Counted from the first letter of the stretch, positions 1 through 8,186 are shown. The stretch: 14,104 nucleotides of DNA from an uncultured Lachnospiraceae bacterium (GCA_910585855.1 CAJUGZ010000092.1:1-14104), one strand, 5' to 3'. Numbers and translations: made by a program. Notes: generated from the letters alone by a model not told the origin.

Positions 1-235
1 TCTATGCAGGGTATGCAAAAAAAGGGGCGTGTTTAGCCCGGATGATAGGGAAGAAACTATCTTATGGTTGGGAAAACCTTCCTTACACCCATTATGTTTC
101 GGTTATGGTGAGGGCGAATTGCGCCCCGGTTCGGACGGTTGGATGAACCGAAATCAGAAACCCTAGACTTTCTTACCGTTTGGAGCGGAGCAGGCAAAGG
201 ACAGGAGCAAACCGCCTCTTGCGTCCGGTGAAAGC
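1..235 (-). repeat. Large palindromic repeat, copy A (truncated at window edge)
   Basis: This is the long arm of a structured repeat that recurs at 10038-10360, 10463-10786 and 13857-14104. It starts inside the central hairpin (GCAGGGTATGCA followed by an A tract). It then carries the conserved GGGGCGTGTTTAGCCCGG block, the GGGCGAATTGCGCCCC segment and the outer-stem arm ending near 222, followed by GTCCGGTGAAAG. The other arm lies outside the window. Strand is given with the long arm read first. It lies directly downstream of carB. Small ORFs across it are artefacts of the repeat. Confidence 0.8.
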
Positions 236-290
236 CAACCCACCCTTTCCGGCTGTGCTTCCCCAGCGAAAAACAATCTTTCCTCAAATC

Positions 291-3200
291 TTATATAGCA
301 GCAATATCAACAGGTGTAAGTGTCCGATTCTCACTATTTTCCAAACTAGTGAGCAGTGCATAAGCCGTATCCAAAGCGGTAATTACATTTACTCCCGTTT
401 CTATTGCATGCCGCCGAATTAAAAATCCATCTTTACTTCGCTCATATCCCTGAGCCGGAATATCAATTACTAAATCTAATTCATGGCTATAGATTAAATC
501 CATTAAATTCGGCGACTCCTGTTCTAATTTATTGATTTTTACTGCATGAACACCATGTTTTTTTAAACACTCAGCCGTTCCAAGTGTAGCATAAATTGTA
601 TAGCCAAGTGCTTCAAACCGCTTTCCAACAGAAACCGCCTCTTCTTTTTCTTCATCATTTACCGTAAGCACCATTTTTTTATGTTTTGGAAGATTGATAC
701 CTGCTCCTAAAAATGCCTTATATAATGCTTCATTAAACTGCTTTGCAATTCCAAGGCACTCCCCAGTGGATTTCATCTCCGGTCCTAAATTAATATCTGC
801 ACCACGCAGTTTTTCAAAGGAAAATACCGGCATTTTAATTGCAATATAATCTGCATTTTTCTGGAGTCCCGGCTGATAGCCAAGTCCCTGAATGGTACTT
901 CCAATAATTACTTTTGTTGCCAGTTTGACAATCGGTATCCCTGTTACCTTGCTGATATAAGGAACGGTACGGGAAGAGCGGGGATTGACTTCGATTACAT
1001 AGACCTGATCCTGACAAACAATAAACTGAATATTAATCATTCCTTTTACATGCAGTGCCATTGCCAGTTTTTTTGTATATTCTTCTATGGTTTTGATTGC
1101 TGTTTTGCTGATATTTTGTGCTGGATAGACGGAGATACTATCCCCAGAATGAATCCCTGCCCGTTCAATATGTTCCATAATACCGGGAATTAAAATATCC
1201 GTTCCGTCACATACCGCATCTACCTCAATTTCTTTTCCTGCCAGATATTTATCTACTAAAATCGGATGTTCCTGTGCAATTCGATTGATAATACCAATAA
1301 ATTCATGAATATCTTCATCATTGATTGCAATCCGCATCCCCTGCCCGCCTAATACATAAGAAGGGCGAACCAGCACAGGATAACCCAAATCATTTGCGGC
1401 ACGAATGGCTTCTCCACAGGTAAATACCGTATGCCCTGCCGGTCTTGGTATCTGACATTCTTCTAAAATTCGATCAAATCGTTCTCTGTCTTCTGCTGCA
1501 TCGACATCCTCTGCCTTTGTTCCAAGAATCGGAACTCCCATTTTCATCAGACTTTCCGTCAGTTTAATTGCTGTCTGCCCGCCAAATTGTACTACTGCTC
1601 CGTCAGGATGTTCTACCTCCACAATATTTTCTACATCTTCCGGTGTCAGCGGTTCAAAATATAATTTATCTGCAATATCAAAATCGGTACTGACTGTTTC
1701 TGGATTGTTATTGATAATAATGGTTTCATAGCCTTCCTGCCGAAATGCCCATGTACTGTGAACCGAACAATAATCAAATTCAATTCCCTGTCCGATCCGA
1801 ATCGGTCCAGATCCTAAAACCAATACCTTTTTCTTTCCTTTTTCCACTTGCACTTCAGTTTCACTTCCAAAGCAGGAATAATAATATGGTGTTTCGGCAG
1901 CAAATTCAGCAGCACAGGTATCTACCATTTTAAAAGCAGCACGAATCTGGTATTGTTCTCTCTGTACTTTAATCTCTTTTTCTGTCTGATTGGTTAATTT
2001 TGCAATTACACTGTCTGGAAACTCCAAACGTTTTGCTTCTTCTAATAATTCTTTGGTAAGAGGTTCATTTTTTAAACGCTGTTCTAATTCTACTAAAACT
2101 GCAATTTTATCTAAAAACCAAATGTCAATTTTTGTAATTTCATGAATCATCTCATAGGAAATTCCTCTTCGTAATGCCTCTGCAATCACAAAGATTCTTC
2201 TATCATCCACACGATGCAGTGCTTTTTCTAATTCATTATCGGTTAAACGGCTAAAATCATAAGAAAGCAGACTGTCTACATGCTGCTCTAAAGAACGGAT
2301 TGCTTTCATTAAAGCACCTTCAAAATTGGTACAAATACTCATGACTTCTCCGGTCGCTTTCATCTGTGTGGTTAGAGTTCGCTTTGCACTGATAAATTTA
2401 TCAAATGGCAGTCTTGGAATTTTTACTACACAATAATCTAATGCCGGTTCAAAACTGGCATAGGTTTTTTTCGTAATTGCATTTTTAATTTCATCTAATG
2501 TATAGCCCAATGCAATTTTTGCCGCAACTTTTGCAATCGGATAGCCGGTTGCTTTTGAAGCAAGTGCAGAGGAACGGCTGACACGTGGATTGACTTCAAT
2601 TACACAGTATTCAAAACTTGTCGGATGCAGAGCAAATTGGACATTGCAGCCTCCGGTAATTTTTAATTCATCAATAATATGCAGAGCAGAGGTTCGAAGC
2701 ATCTGATATTCTTTATCTCCTAAAGTCTGAGATGGAGCAACTACAATACTATCGCCTGTATGCACACCTACCGGATCTAAATTTTCCATATTGCACACTG
2801 TGATACAGTTTCCGGCACTGTCACGCATTACTTCATATTCAATCTCCTTCCAGCCTGCAATACAGCGTTCTACCAAAACCTGCCCTACCCGGCTTAAACG
2901 CAGCCCATTTGCTAAAATTTCTACCAGTTCTTCTTCATTTTCCGCAATTCCTCCGCCGCTGCCTCCCAAGGTATAGGCAGGACGCAGTACAATCGGATAG
3001 CCAATTTCTTTAGCAAATGCAATTCCGTCCTCTACATTTTCCACTACCTGAGAGGCAGCTACTGGTTCTTTTATTTTTTCCATTGTTTTTTTAAATTCCA
3101 GACGATCTTCTGCTTTTTTTATGGTTTCCGGCGTAGTACCGATTAGCTGTACATCATGTTTTCTTAAAAATCCACTCTCTGCCAACTCCATTGCCAGATT

Positions 3201-3488
3201 TAATCCTGCCTGTCCACCTAGAGTTGGAAGGATACTGTCTGGTTTCTCTTTTTTTATAATCCGCTCTAATACAGATAATGTCAATGGTTCAATATAGACC
3301 ATATCTGCAATATCTTTGTCTGTCATAATCGTTGCCGGATTGGAATTTACCAATACTACAGTAATGCCTTCTTCTTTTAAAGAACGGCATGCCTGTGTTC
3401 CAGCATAATCAAACTCGGCTGCCTGTCCGATTACAATCGGTCCTGAACCGATTACTAATACTTTTTCTATATCATAATTTCTGGACAT
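291..3488 (-). CDS. carB: Carbamoyl-phosphate synthase, large subunit
   Basis: This cytoplasmic enzyme makes carbamoyl phosphate from bicarbonate, ATP and ammonia delivered by CarA, for pyrimidine and arginine synthesis. The 1065-residue length is normal for the family. The two homologous halves are visible: each opens with a nucleotide-binding VLGSGP/VIGSGP motif (near residues 10 and 555) and carries an ATP-grasp core with LGGSGGG or LGGQGM loops and EVNPR motifs. The C-terminal ~130 residues are the allosteric MGS-like domain. The start MSRNYD follows AGGAGG with a 9-nt spacer. The start overlaps the end of carA by 22 bp, so translational coupling is likely. No frameshift or missing motif was seen. 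A palindromic repeat lies just downstream. Confidence 0.97.
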   Translation of the reverse strand: MSRNYDIEKVLVIGSGPIVIGQAAEFDYAGTQACRSLKEEGITVVLVNSNPATIMTDKDIADMVYIEPLTLSVLERIIKKEKPDSILPTLGGQAGLNLAMELAESGFLRKHDVQLIGTTPETIKKAEDRLEFKKTMEKIKEPVAASQVVENVEDGIAFAKEIGYPIVLRPAYTLGGSGGGIAENEEELVEILANGLRLSRVGQVLVERCIAGWKEIEYEVMRDSAGNCITVCNMENLDPVGVHTGDSIVVAPSQTLGDKEYQMLRTSALHIIDELKITGGCNVQFALHPTSFEYCVIEVNPRVSRSSALASKATGYPIAKVAAKIALGYTLDEIKNAITKKTYASFEPALDYCVVKIPRLPFDKFISAKRTLTTQMKATGEVMSICTNFEGALMKAIRSLEQHVDSLLSYDFSRLTDNELEKALHRVDDRRIFVIAEALRRGISYEMIHEITKIDIWFLDKIAVLVELEQRLKNEPLTKELLEEAKRLEFPDSVIAKLTNQTEKEIKVQREQYQIRAAFKMVDTCAAEFAAETPYYYSCFGSETEVQVEKGKKKVLVLGSGPIRIGQGIEFDYCSVHSTWAFRQEGYETIIINNNPETVSTDFDIADKLYFEPLTPEDVENIVEVEHPDGAVVQFGGQTAIKLTESLMKMGVPILGTKAEDVDAAEDRERFDRILEECQIPRPAGHTVFTCGEAIRAANDLGYPVLVRPSYVLGGQGMRIAINDEDIHEFIGIINRIAQEHPILVDKYLAGKEIEVDAVCDGTDILIPGIMEHIERAGIHSGDSISVYPAQNISKTAIKTIEEYTKKLAMALHVKGMINIQFIVCQDQVYVIEVNPRSSRTVPYISKVTGIPIVKLATKVIIGSTIQGLGYQPGLQKNADYIAIKMPVFSFEKLRGADINLGPEMKSTGECLGIAKQFNEALYKAFLGAGINLPKHKKMVLTVNDEEKEEAVSVGKRFEALGYTIYATLGTAECLKKHGVHAVKINKLEQESPNLMDLIYSHELDLVIDIPAQGYERSKDGFLIRRHAIETGVNVITALDTAYALLTSLENSENRTLTPVDIAAI

Positions 3489-4582
3489 CGTATAGTACCT
3501 CCTTTATCTAGGTGAGAAACAACCATCATATTTACAAAACGATCAAATAAAAAAGCAGTATCCTGCGGACCCGGGCAGGCTTCTGGATGAAATTGTACAG
3601 TAAAAATATCTTTTCCTAAATAACGAAGTCCTTCATTTGTTTTGTCATTGACATTGATAAAACTTGGTTCTGCTATATTGGGATCTATGGTGTCTTTATT
3701 AACCACATAGCCATGATTTTGAGAAGAAATATAGACACGTCCGGTTCTCAGATCTTGTACTGGATGATTTCCGCCACGATGCCCATATTTCATCTTATGA
3801 GTATCTGCTCCTGTGGCGAGTGCCATAAGCTGATGCCCTAAGCAAATCGCAAAAATCGGGATATCGGAGTCATATAATTTTTTGATTTCTTTTATAATAG
3901 ATACACACTCCTTTGGATCACCCGGTCCATTGGAAAGCATAATACCGTCTGGATTTGCGGCAAAAATTTCCTCTGCTTTGGTTTCTGCCGGATAAATAAT
4001 CACTTCACATCTCCTTTTCGTTAAAGAACGAACAATATTTTCTTTTGCTCCAAAATCTAACAATGCTACACGAAGCCCTTTACATTCTAAAAGAGTCTTT
4101 TCTTTACAGGTCACTTTTTTTACAACATCTTTACAAGTATAAGTTTTTATTTTTTCTTTTACTTCCTCAAAACAATAGTTTTCATTTGTTGTAATCATAC
4201 CGTTCATCGTGCCTTTTTCCCTTAAAATTTTGGTCAAGGCTCTTGTATCAATACCGCAGATGCCCGGAATTTGATGTTTTTCTAAAATTGTTTGGATATT
4301 GTCTTCGCTTCTGAAATTGCTTGGAATTCTGGAAAGTTCCCTTACAATATATCCATCTGGCCATAAAGTTTTTGATTCCATATCCTTATAGCAAATACCA
4401 TAGTTGCCAATAAGCGGATATGTCATAACTACTGCCTGTCCGGCATAAGAAGGATCGGTAAGGATTTCAAGATACCCTGTCATAGAGGTATTAAAGACGA
4501 TTTCACTGATTACTTCACGTGTAGAACCAATACTGGTGCCGCTAAAAACAGTACCATCTTCTAGAATTAAAAAAGCTTTCAT
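3467..4582 (-). CDS. carA: Carbamoyl-phosphate synthase, small (glutaminase) subunit
   Basis: This subunit hydrolyses glutamine and channels ammonia to CarB. The 371-residue protein has the CPSase small-chain N-terminal domain (roughly 1-150) and a class I glutamine amidotransferase domain. The nucleophile Cys247 lies in FAICLGHQLMALATG, and the His332/Glu334 pair lies in VQFHPEACPGP. The open frame extends to 4651, but I chose the ATG at 4582 because it gives the family start MKAFLILEDGTVFSG and has AGGTG 5 nt upstream. The upstream 23 residues look like translated leader. It is the first gene of a carAB operon. A sigma-A-type promoter and a hairpin followed by a T run precede it, suggesting regulated transcription. 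A housekeeping paralogue with another effector (arginine versus pyrimidine) cannot be told apart here. Confidence 0.96.
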   Translation of the reverse strand: MKAFLILEDGTVFSGTSIGSTREVISEIVFNTSMTGYLEILTDPSYAGQAVVMTYPLIGNYGICYKDMESKTLWPDGYIVRELSRIPSNFRSEDNIQTILEKHQIPGICGIDTRALTKILREKGTMNGMITTNENYCFEEVKEKIKTYTCKDVVKKVTCKEKTLLECKGLRVALLDFGAKENIVRSLTKRRCEVIIYPAETKAEEIFAANPDGIMLSNGPGDPKECVSIIKEIKKLYDSDIPIFAICLGHQLMALATGADTHKMKYGHRGGNHPVQDLRTGRVYISSQNHGYVVNKDTIDPNIAEPSFINVNDKTNEGLRYLGKDIFTVQFHPEACPGPQDTAFLFDRFVNMMVVSHLDKGGTIRCPEIMI

Positions 4583-4627
4583 TGTTTCACCTGTCCCTTT
4601 CTTTTTTTGACTGACTTCTAGATTCAT

Positions 4628-4674
4628 GCAAAAAAAAAAGCATAGGCTCATCTTTTGTCGGCTGATGCCTTAAT
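4628..4674 (-). terminator. Terminator-like hairpin in the carA leader (possible attenuator)
   Basis: On the minus strand AGGCATC pairs with GATGAGCCT (2-nt bulge) around a loop of about 11 nt. ATGC and then ten T residues follow. It sits between the carA promoter and the carA ATG, so it would stop transcripts before the gene unless antiterminated. Pyrimidine operons of Firmicutes are often controlled this way, through PyrR or slippage at a homopolymer. I did not recognise a PyrR site, so the mechanism is inference. Confidence 0.5.
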
Positions 4675-4741
4675 TGGATGAATCGCTTTTCATACATAAC
4701 TTTAATAAGAAGTTTTTCTTATTTTTCCTTAAATTGAAGCA

Positions 4742-4770
4742 ATTCTATCACATTTTATTTTATTTGGCAA
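4742..4770 (-). promoter_or_regulatory. Promoter of carAB
   Basis: Read on the minus strand, TTGCCA (-35, 4765-4770), a 17-nt spacer and TAGAAT (-10, 4742-4747) form a near-consensus vegetative promoter. It predicts a leader of about 150 nt before the carA ATG, enough to hold the terminator-like hairpin. Confidence 0.7.
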
Positions 4771-4820
4771 GAGAAATTTTTTTAATTCCAAAAAAATAAA
4801 AACTTATGTTTTCTCAGAAA

Positions 4821-4876
4821 GGACGCTGAAAGCGAAAGCAAGCCCGAAATAGACCTTCCTTCCGATTCCAGCGTCC
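4821..4876 (-). terminator. Hairpin repeat, likely terminator of the sleC 3' part
   Basis: GGACGCTG at 4821-4828 pairs with CAGCGTCC at 4869-4876. Read on the minus strand the stem is followed by TTTCT. It lies downstream of the sleC stop codon and upstream of the carA promoter. It belongs to a short hairpin repeat family also seen at 7154-7201 and 10887-10925, sharing GAAAGC-type and CCTTCCTT-type internal sequence. The remainder of the 4652-4948 spacer shows only the carA promoter and leader. Confidence 0.55.
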
Positions 4877-4948
4877 CCCCTTTCAATTTACAGGTCAAGT
4901 GAAACACTCCAGAATTGGAAATTTCTTGCTGAATATAATTAAATTTTC

Positions 4949-5359
4949 TTAGCGCAGCTCTGCAATCCGGCTAATTCCTACATAAATTTCTGAAATTTTA
5001 TACCATGTTCGAAAATCTACTACACCCGACTGCGGAAGCCCAAAAATAGACTGAAACTCCTTTACCGCCCTTTCTGTCATAGTACCAAATATACCATCTG
5101 CAGTAATACGTGGAATCGCACTATAGACATCTGCAATCGCATTTAATTGTTCCTGCATCTGGCGGACTTTCTCTCCTCTAGAACCCACTTTTAAATCTGT
5201 TCCGGGATAAGATGCTGGTATACCGGAAATTTGCTCTGCTGTATTTACATACATATCATCCCCATAATAATAGCGAATAATCTCAATCGGACTATACCCC
5301 TGATCTCCTAAACTCTTTGAGCCCCACTGGGTCAGCCTTATTCGAAAACCTATAAACAA
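4949..5359 (-). CDS. sleC: Interrupted spore cortex-lytic enzyme SleC, 3' part
   Basis: This is the C-terminal 126 residues of a SleC-like protein, whose N-terminal 291 residues lie at 11764-12636. SleC is a pro-enzyme that degrades spore cortex peptidoglycan during germination. From the TQWGSKSLGDQGY motif onward it contains the end of the catalytic region and a PG_binding_1 domain (LKVGSRGEKVRQMQ to GLPQSGVVDFRTW), ending in ISRIAELR. The real sequence begins at the Gln codon 5327-5329. The first ten residues of the open frame (MFIGFRIRLT) are translated attachment-site DNA, apart from the Thr codon in the shared GGTCA. No ribosome binding site fits a separate start, so in this arrangement the part is probably not translated as a functional protein. 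Joined to the 5' part it gives a normal-length 417-residue SleC. A simple pseudogene is the alternative. Confidence 0.88.
   Translation of the reverse strand: MFIGFRIRLTQWGSKSLGDQGYSPIEIIRYYYGDDMYVNTAEQISGIPASYPGTDLKVGSRGEKVRQMQEQLNAIADVYSAIPRITADGIFGTMTERAVKEFQSIFGLPQSGVVDFRTWYKISEIYVGISRIAELR
5330..5354. other. Left attachment site of the sleC element
   Basis: The shared core GGTCA (5330-5334) is followed by the element arm CCTTATTCGAAAACCTATA (5336-5354). This arm is an inverted match to the right arm at 11746-11765, with one substitution and one indel. On the other side lies sleC sequence (Gln-Trp-Gly codons). The dyad in the joined ends centres on the CA of GGTCA, the likely crossover dinucleotide. 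Confidence 0.75.
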
Positions 5360-6133
5360 CGATAATATACAAAAATCGTTTTCTCTGTTTTATCATAGAC
5401 AATCTTTTCTATAATAGTACGAATTGCCCTGTTTTTTTCCGCATTTGAAAAATATTCAGAAGTAAATAGCTCTCTTATATCAGAAATTTTCTCAAAACAT
5501 TCGTTTTCTAAATTCTCCCCTCTCCTCCAATCTTTTTGCTCTTCTAGTTTCCTTTTTTCTTCTAAAAGCTGCTGTTTCTTTCTTTTATACTCTTCTAAAG
5601 TATCCACTCCTTCTGTATACGCAGTACAGATTCGTTCTTCTTTTCTTTTTAGCTTTCCTAGCTGTATGGAAATTAAATTATCAGTATCTTTTTGCAATCC
5701 TTTTTTTCCTGCAATTTTATTTCGTTCAAATTCCATATCTGTACCAATGGCTTCCTGTAAAGAATCCAAAACGGCAGATACTATTTTTTGTTCACTGATT
5801 CCATGCGAAACGGAACATAATTTTTTACTATAGCCACTACATTGAAAAAAAGAATGATTCTTATTTTTATTAAAAACTCTGTTATAAGACAGTGTTCTGC
5901 CGCAAGCAGAGCATTTTATCATTCCACTTAACCAATGCTGATAGGATGCAGACGAGCGTTTATTTTTAGAAAAATCTTCTGTCTGATAGCGTTTCTGTGC
6001 CTTCTCAAATAATTCCTCTGATAAAATGGCTAGATGATGTCCTTTTTTTATAATCCACTCCTCCTGTGCCTTTTTTTCCTTTGTTTCACCACATAAACAA
6101 TTCCATCTGATATATCCCTTATAAACAGGATTC
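5350..6133 (-). CDS. Interrupted large serine recombinase, 3' part
   Basis: This is the C-terminal 259 residues of a site-specific serine recombinase. Its N-terminal 232 residues lie at 10977-11672. The frame is open from just after a TAG at 6148-6150, further than the ATG at 5922. Recognisable sequence starts at NPVYKGYIRWN (recombinase domain) and continues through KKGHHLAILSEELFEKAQ. A zinc ribbon follows, with CSACG and two later cysteines, then a charged coiled-coil stretch (KLKRKEERI to EEKRKLEEQKDW), ending in IFVYYRCL. Upstream of the Asn codon (6130-6132) the homology stops: DFTQA is insertion sequence. Its stop lies 20 nt from the GGTCA core, so the recombinase fills the element to its end. 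No ribosome binding site or start for separate expression is apparent. Confidence 0.88.
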
Positions 6134-6241
6134 GCTTGTGTAAAATCCTACATAAAAGGGGAACGCTGAAATCGAACTGTAAATTTCCATACTTCTATCT
6201 TCTTCAAAATACAATATTTATACTTTTTGGCGACAATTCTG

Positions 6242-6271
6242 TTAGAAAAGACAAAAAGTAAACATTATAAT
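6242..6271 (+). promoter_or_regulatory. Possible promoter of the acetyltransferase gene
   Basis: TATAAT at 6266-6271 is a perfect -10 box, about 50 nt before the start codon. The only -35 candidate, TTAGAA (6242-6247, 18-nt spacer), is weak. The call rests mainly on the -10 box and its position. Confidence 0.35.
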
Positions 6272-6324
6272 CATTGAATATCCTATAAAAAATCTAATTA
6301 CAAACCAGCAATAAGGAGGAACTT

Positions 6325-6957
6325 ATGAACCAAAAAGAAAGAATGTTAAATGGTCTGCCTTATAAGGCATGGCTTGATGGTCTTGAAGAAGAACGAGAAG
6401 TCTGCAAACAGCTAATTTATGAATTTAATCTTTTGCCACCAAAAGAAAGAGTGCAAATTCCCGAATTGCTCAAAAAACTACTTGGAAAAACAGGGGAAAA
6501 AGTATGGATAGAACCGCCATTTCATTGTGACTATGGGTGGAATATTGAAGTAGGCAATAATTTTTTTGCAAATTATAACCTCACTATCCTTGATGTAGGA
6601 AAAGTCACAATCGGAGAAAATGCACAAATTGCACCCAATGTATCTATTTATACGGCAGGACACCCAATACATCCAGAAAGCCGTAATTCTGGTTATGAAT
6701 ATGGAATACCTATCACGATTGGCGATAACGTATGGATAGGCGGTAATGCTGTAATACTTCCGGGAGTAACGATTGGGAACAATGTCGTAATTGGAGCAGG
6801 AAGTATTGTATCAAAAGATATTCCCGACAATGTAATTGCAGCAGGTAATCCTTGCAAGATTATCCGTGAAATAACAGAAGAAGATAGAATTTACTACTTC
6901 AAGAAAAAAAAGTTTGATACAGAATCTTGGACTGATATGGAGAAAAACAAAATATGA
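6325..6957 (+). CDS. Sugar O-acetyltransferase (maltose/galactoside acetyltransferase type)
   Basis: This is a cytoplasmic acetyl-CoA-dependent enzyme of the left-handed beta-helix (hexapeptide) family, expected to acetylate a hydroxyl of a sugar. The 210-residue length is typical. The N-terminal mac domain (MNQKERMLNGLPYKAW, roughly 1-55) is present, followed by imperfect hexapeptide repeats such as IGDNVWIGGNAVILPG. The catalytic His lies in the TAGHPIHPESR segment, and the C-terminal IAAGNPCKIIREI motif is conserved. AAGGAGG precedes the ATG by about 6-7 nt. The stop overlaps the next start by 4 bp (ATGA), so it was once coupled to a glyoxalase-family gene, now truncated. The in vivo sugar cannot be told from sequence. 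It lies inside the segment that splits the recombinase. Confidence 0.92.
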   Translation: MNQKERMLNGLPYKAWLDGLEEEREVCKQLIYEFNLLPPKERVQIPELLKKLLGKTGEKVWIEPPFHCDYGWNIEVGNNFFANYNLTILDVGKVTIGENAQIAPNVSIYTAGHPIHPESRNSGYEYGIPITIGDNVWIGGNAVILPGVTIGNNVVIGAGSIVSKDIPDNVIAAGNPCKIIREITEEDRIYYFKKKKFDTESWTDMEKNKI

Positions 6958-7145
6958 GGATTGAACATATCGCAATATATGTAAACGATTTAGAACGGGC
7001 AAAAAATTTCTTTACACATTATTCCCATGCAGCAGCAGGAGAAAAATACCATAATCAAAAAGAATGTGGAAAAAAAGTCTGCAAAAAATCAGCACTTAAC
7101 ACTACAACAAACATTTTACTATTTATTATAATTTTTTCGTTCTGA
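6954..7145 (+). pseudogene. Truncated VOC/glyoxalase-family protein
   Basis: The first ~36 residues (MRIEHIAIYVNDLERAKNFF, then a run to EKYHNQK) match the N-terminus of vicinal-oxygen-chelate metalloenzymes (glyoxalase/bleomycin-resistance type), whose usual length is 120-140 residues. After about position 7062 the frame runs into Lys- and Ile-rich sequence without family features and stops at 63 residues. Only the first of the expected beta-alpha-beta modules is left, so no active site can form. Its ATG overlaps the acetyltransferase stop by 4 bp. The break marks another recombination scar inside the inner insertion. Confidence 0.7.
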
Positions 7146-7153
7146 AGTACACA

Positions 7154-7201
7154 GCCGAAAGCGCAAACGGGCTCGGAACAGCACTCCCTTTGGCTTTCGG
7201 C
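7154..7201. terminator. Bidirectional terminator-like hairpin repeat
   Basis: GCCGAAAGC (7154-7162) pairs perfectly with GCTTTCGGC (7193-7201) between the convergent VOC remnant and the tautomerase gene. It is one copy of the short hairpin repeat family. There is no strong T tract on either strand, so termination is inferred from position. Confidence 0.5.
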
Positions 7202-7235
7202 ATCCTCCCCCAAAAACCCTATCAAAAAAATTCTA

Positions 7236-7577
7236 TTATAACAGATGACCGCTTATTCCCCAATTTTCAATACCATGATAAGTGATATAAATATTTCTCT
7301 CTGGAATTTCTAATTCTTCATTTAAAATATGTGTAATTTCCTGTGTCATATTTTCACAGTCTTCTGATCGAGCATTTCCATATAGACTTACTGATACATA
7401 AGCACCTTTCTCCAATTTTTTTCCTGCCAGAAATAAATCATACTGATCGGAAAATCCCACCATAAGATAACTTTCCGGCTTATGCAAAAGAGAAATTGCC
7501 TGACCAAATCGTGTTTTAATTACTTCTTTCTTTTCTTCTAAAACAACTCCTGTAATTTTTGAATCAATAAATGGCAT
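7236..7577 (-). CDS. MIF/phenylpyruvate tautomerase-family protein
   Basis: This 113-residue protein has the length and pattern of the tautomerase superfamily (macrophage migration inhibitory factor branch). These trimeric enzymes use the amino group of an N-terminal proline to interconvert keto and enol forms. The sequence begins Met-Pro-Phe, so Met removal exposes the catalytic Pro. SLYGNARSEDCENMTQ, followed by RNIYITYHGIENWG near the C-terminus, is typical of the MIF fold. The frame extends upstream to 7673, but the ATG at 7577 is preceded by AGGAGG and gives the required Pro-2. The physiological substrate is unknown. It is transcribed divergently from the Cys-motif/cupin pair. Confidence 0.88.
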   Translation of the reverse strand: MPFIDSKITGVVLEEKKEVIKTRFGQAISLLHKPESYLMVGFSDQYDLFLAGKKLEKGAYVSVSLYGNARSEDCENMTQEITHILNEELEIPERNIYITYHGIENWGISGHLL

Positions 7578-7629
7578 TTTTTTGCCCTCCTTTTTCTTAA
7601 TTATTTTATTTTTTCTTCTCACTTCCCAC

Positions 7630-7658
7630 TTGCCATCCCATCCATTCCCTGCTATACT
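7630..7658 (+). promoter_or_regulatory. Promoter of the Cys-motif/cupin gene pair
   Basis: TTGCCA (7630-7635), a 17-nt spacer and TATACT (7653-7658) form a near-consensus vegetative promoter about 37 nt before the TTG start codon. AGGAGG lies between. It sits within the upstream region of the divergent tautomerase gene. Confidence 0.65.
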
Positions 7659-7695
7659 TCTATAGAACCACAAAATTTATTAAGGAGGTTTTTCT

Positions 7696-8184
7696 TTGAA
7701 CGAAAATAGCATTATCAGCGTGTTAATCGGACTAGTCGGTGTCTGTGAAACCAACCCAAAAACAGAGTATACCGATTCTCTAGTTATAAAAGCACTGGCA
7801 TTTCCACTTATTTATCCAAATTTGGATAAACCTTTAACTCAGGAAATCATCGATGAAATCCGTGCAGAAAAAAATACGCTGTCCCCAAACTGTGCAGCAT
7901 GCACCTCTCCATGCGGCAATACTTCCGACTATGATATGACCCAAATTGATCAAGCAGAAGATGATATCCGCAATGCCAAACGCCAGATTCTATCGGAACT
8001 TCAAACACTTGCTTTTTCTATCTACAACAGACAAAATCCCTCTTCTAAATTAGAATCAGAAATTTCTTTTCTTTATAAAGCCCTTTCTTTCCTTCGCTCT
8101 GACAGAGAGAAAGACGTTTTTTTTGAACTTCTAGAAGAAGTGAAAAACCAAAATAAAAAATTTTTTAACCAGAAAGGAATTTAA
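7696..8184 (+). CDS. Unrecognised 162-residue protein with a Cys-x2-Cys-x3-Cys motif
   Basis: I do not recognise the family. The start is a TTG with AGGAGG 7 nt upstream, a strong ribosome binding site on a rare start codon. The protein opens with a short hydrophobic stretch (SVLIGLVGVCE). In the middle it carries NCAACTSPCGNTSDYDM, whose three cysteines could bind a metal or a small Fe-S cluster with a further ligand such as Cys17. The rest is acidic, probably helical, with many Glu/Lys and no signal peptide. It ends 2 nt before the cupin start, so the two form an operon from the promoter at 7630-7658 and may act together, perhaps in redox or metal sensing. That link is inference from position only. 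Confidence 0.75.
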   Translation: MNENSIISVLIGLVGVCETNPKTEYTDSLVIKALAFPLIYPNLDKPLTQEIIDEIRAEKNTLSPNCAACTSPCGNTSDYDMTQIDQAEDDIRNAKRQILSELQTLAFSIYNRQNPSSKLESEISFLYKALSFLRSDREKDVFFELLEEVKNQNKKFFNQKGI

Positions 8185-8186
8185 AA

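Noticed and set aside
57..287. Minus-strand open frame across repeat copy A, and similar frames at 9971-10198, 10257-10451 and 10448-10633
   Set aside because: All lie inside the palindromic repeats. They have no supported start site and encode Arg/Ser/Pro-rich residue strings that change with each repeat copy.
4949..5359. Independent small peptidoglycan-binding protein
   Set aside because: Its first ten residues are attachment-site DNA up to the shared Thr codon. Its start interrupts a conserved SleC motif that continues exactly at the other junction 6.4 kb away.
5350..5922. Recombinase 3' part taken as a small complete protein starting at the ATG 5922
   Set aside because: The frame is open upstream to 6147 with clear recombinase-domain homology from 6132 downward, and no ribosome binding site supports 5922. 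It is an internal methionine.
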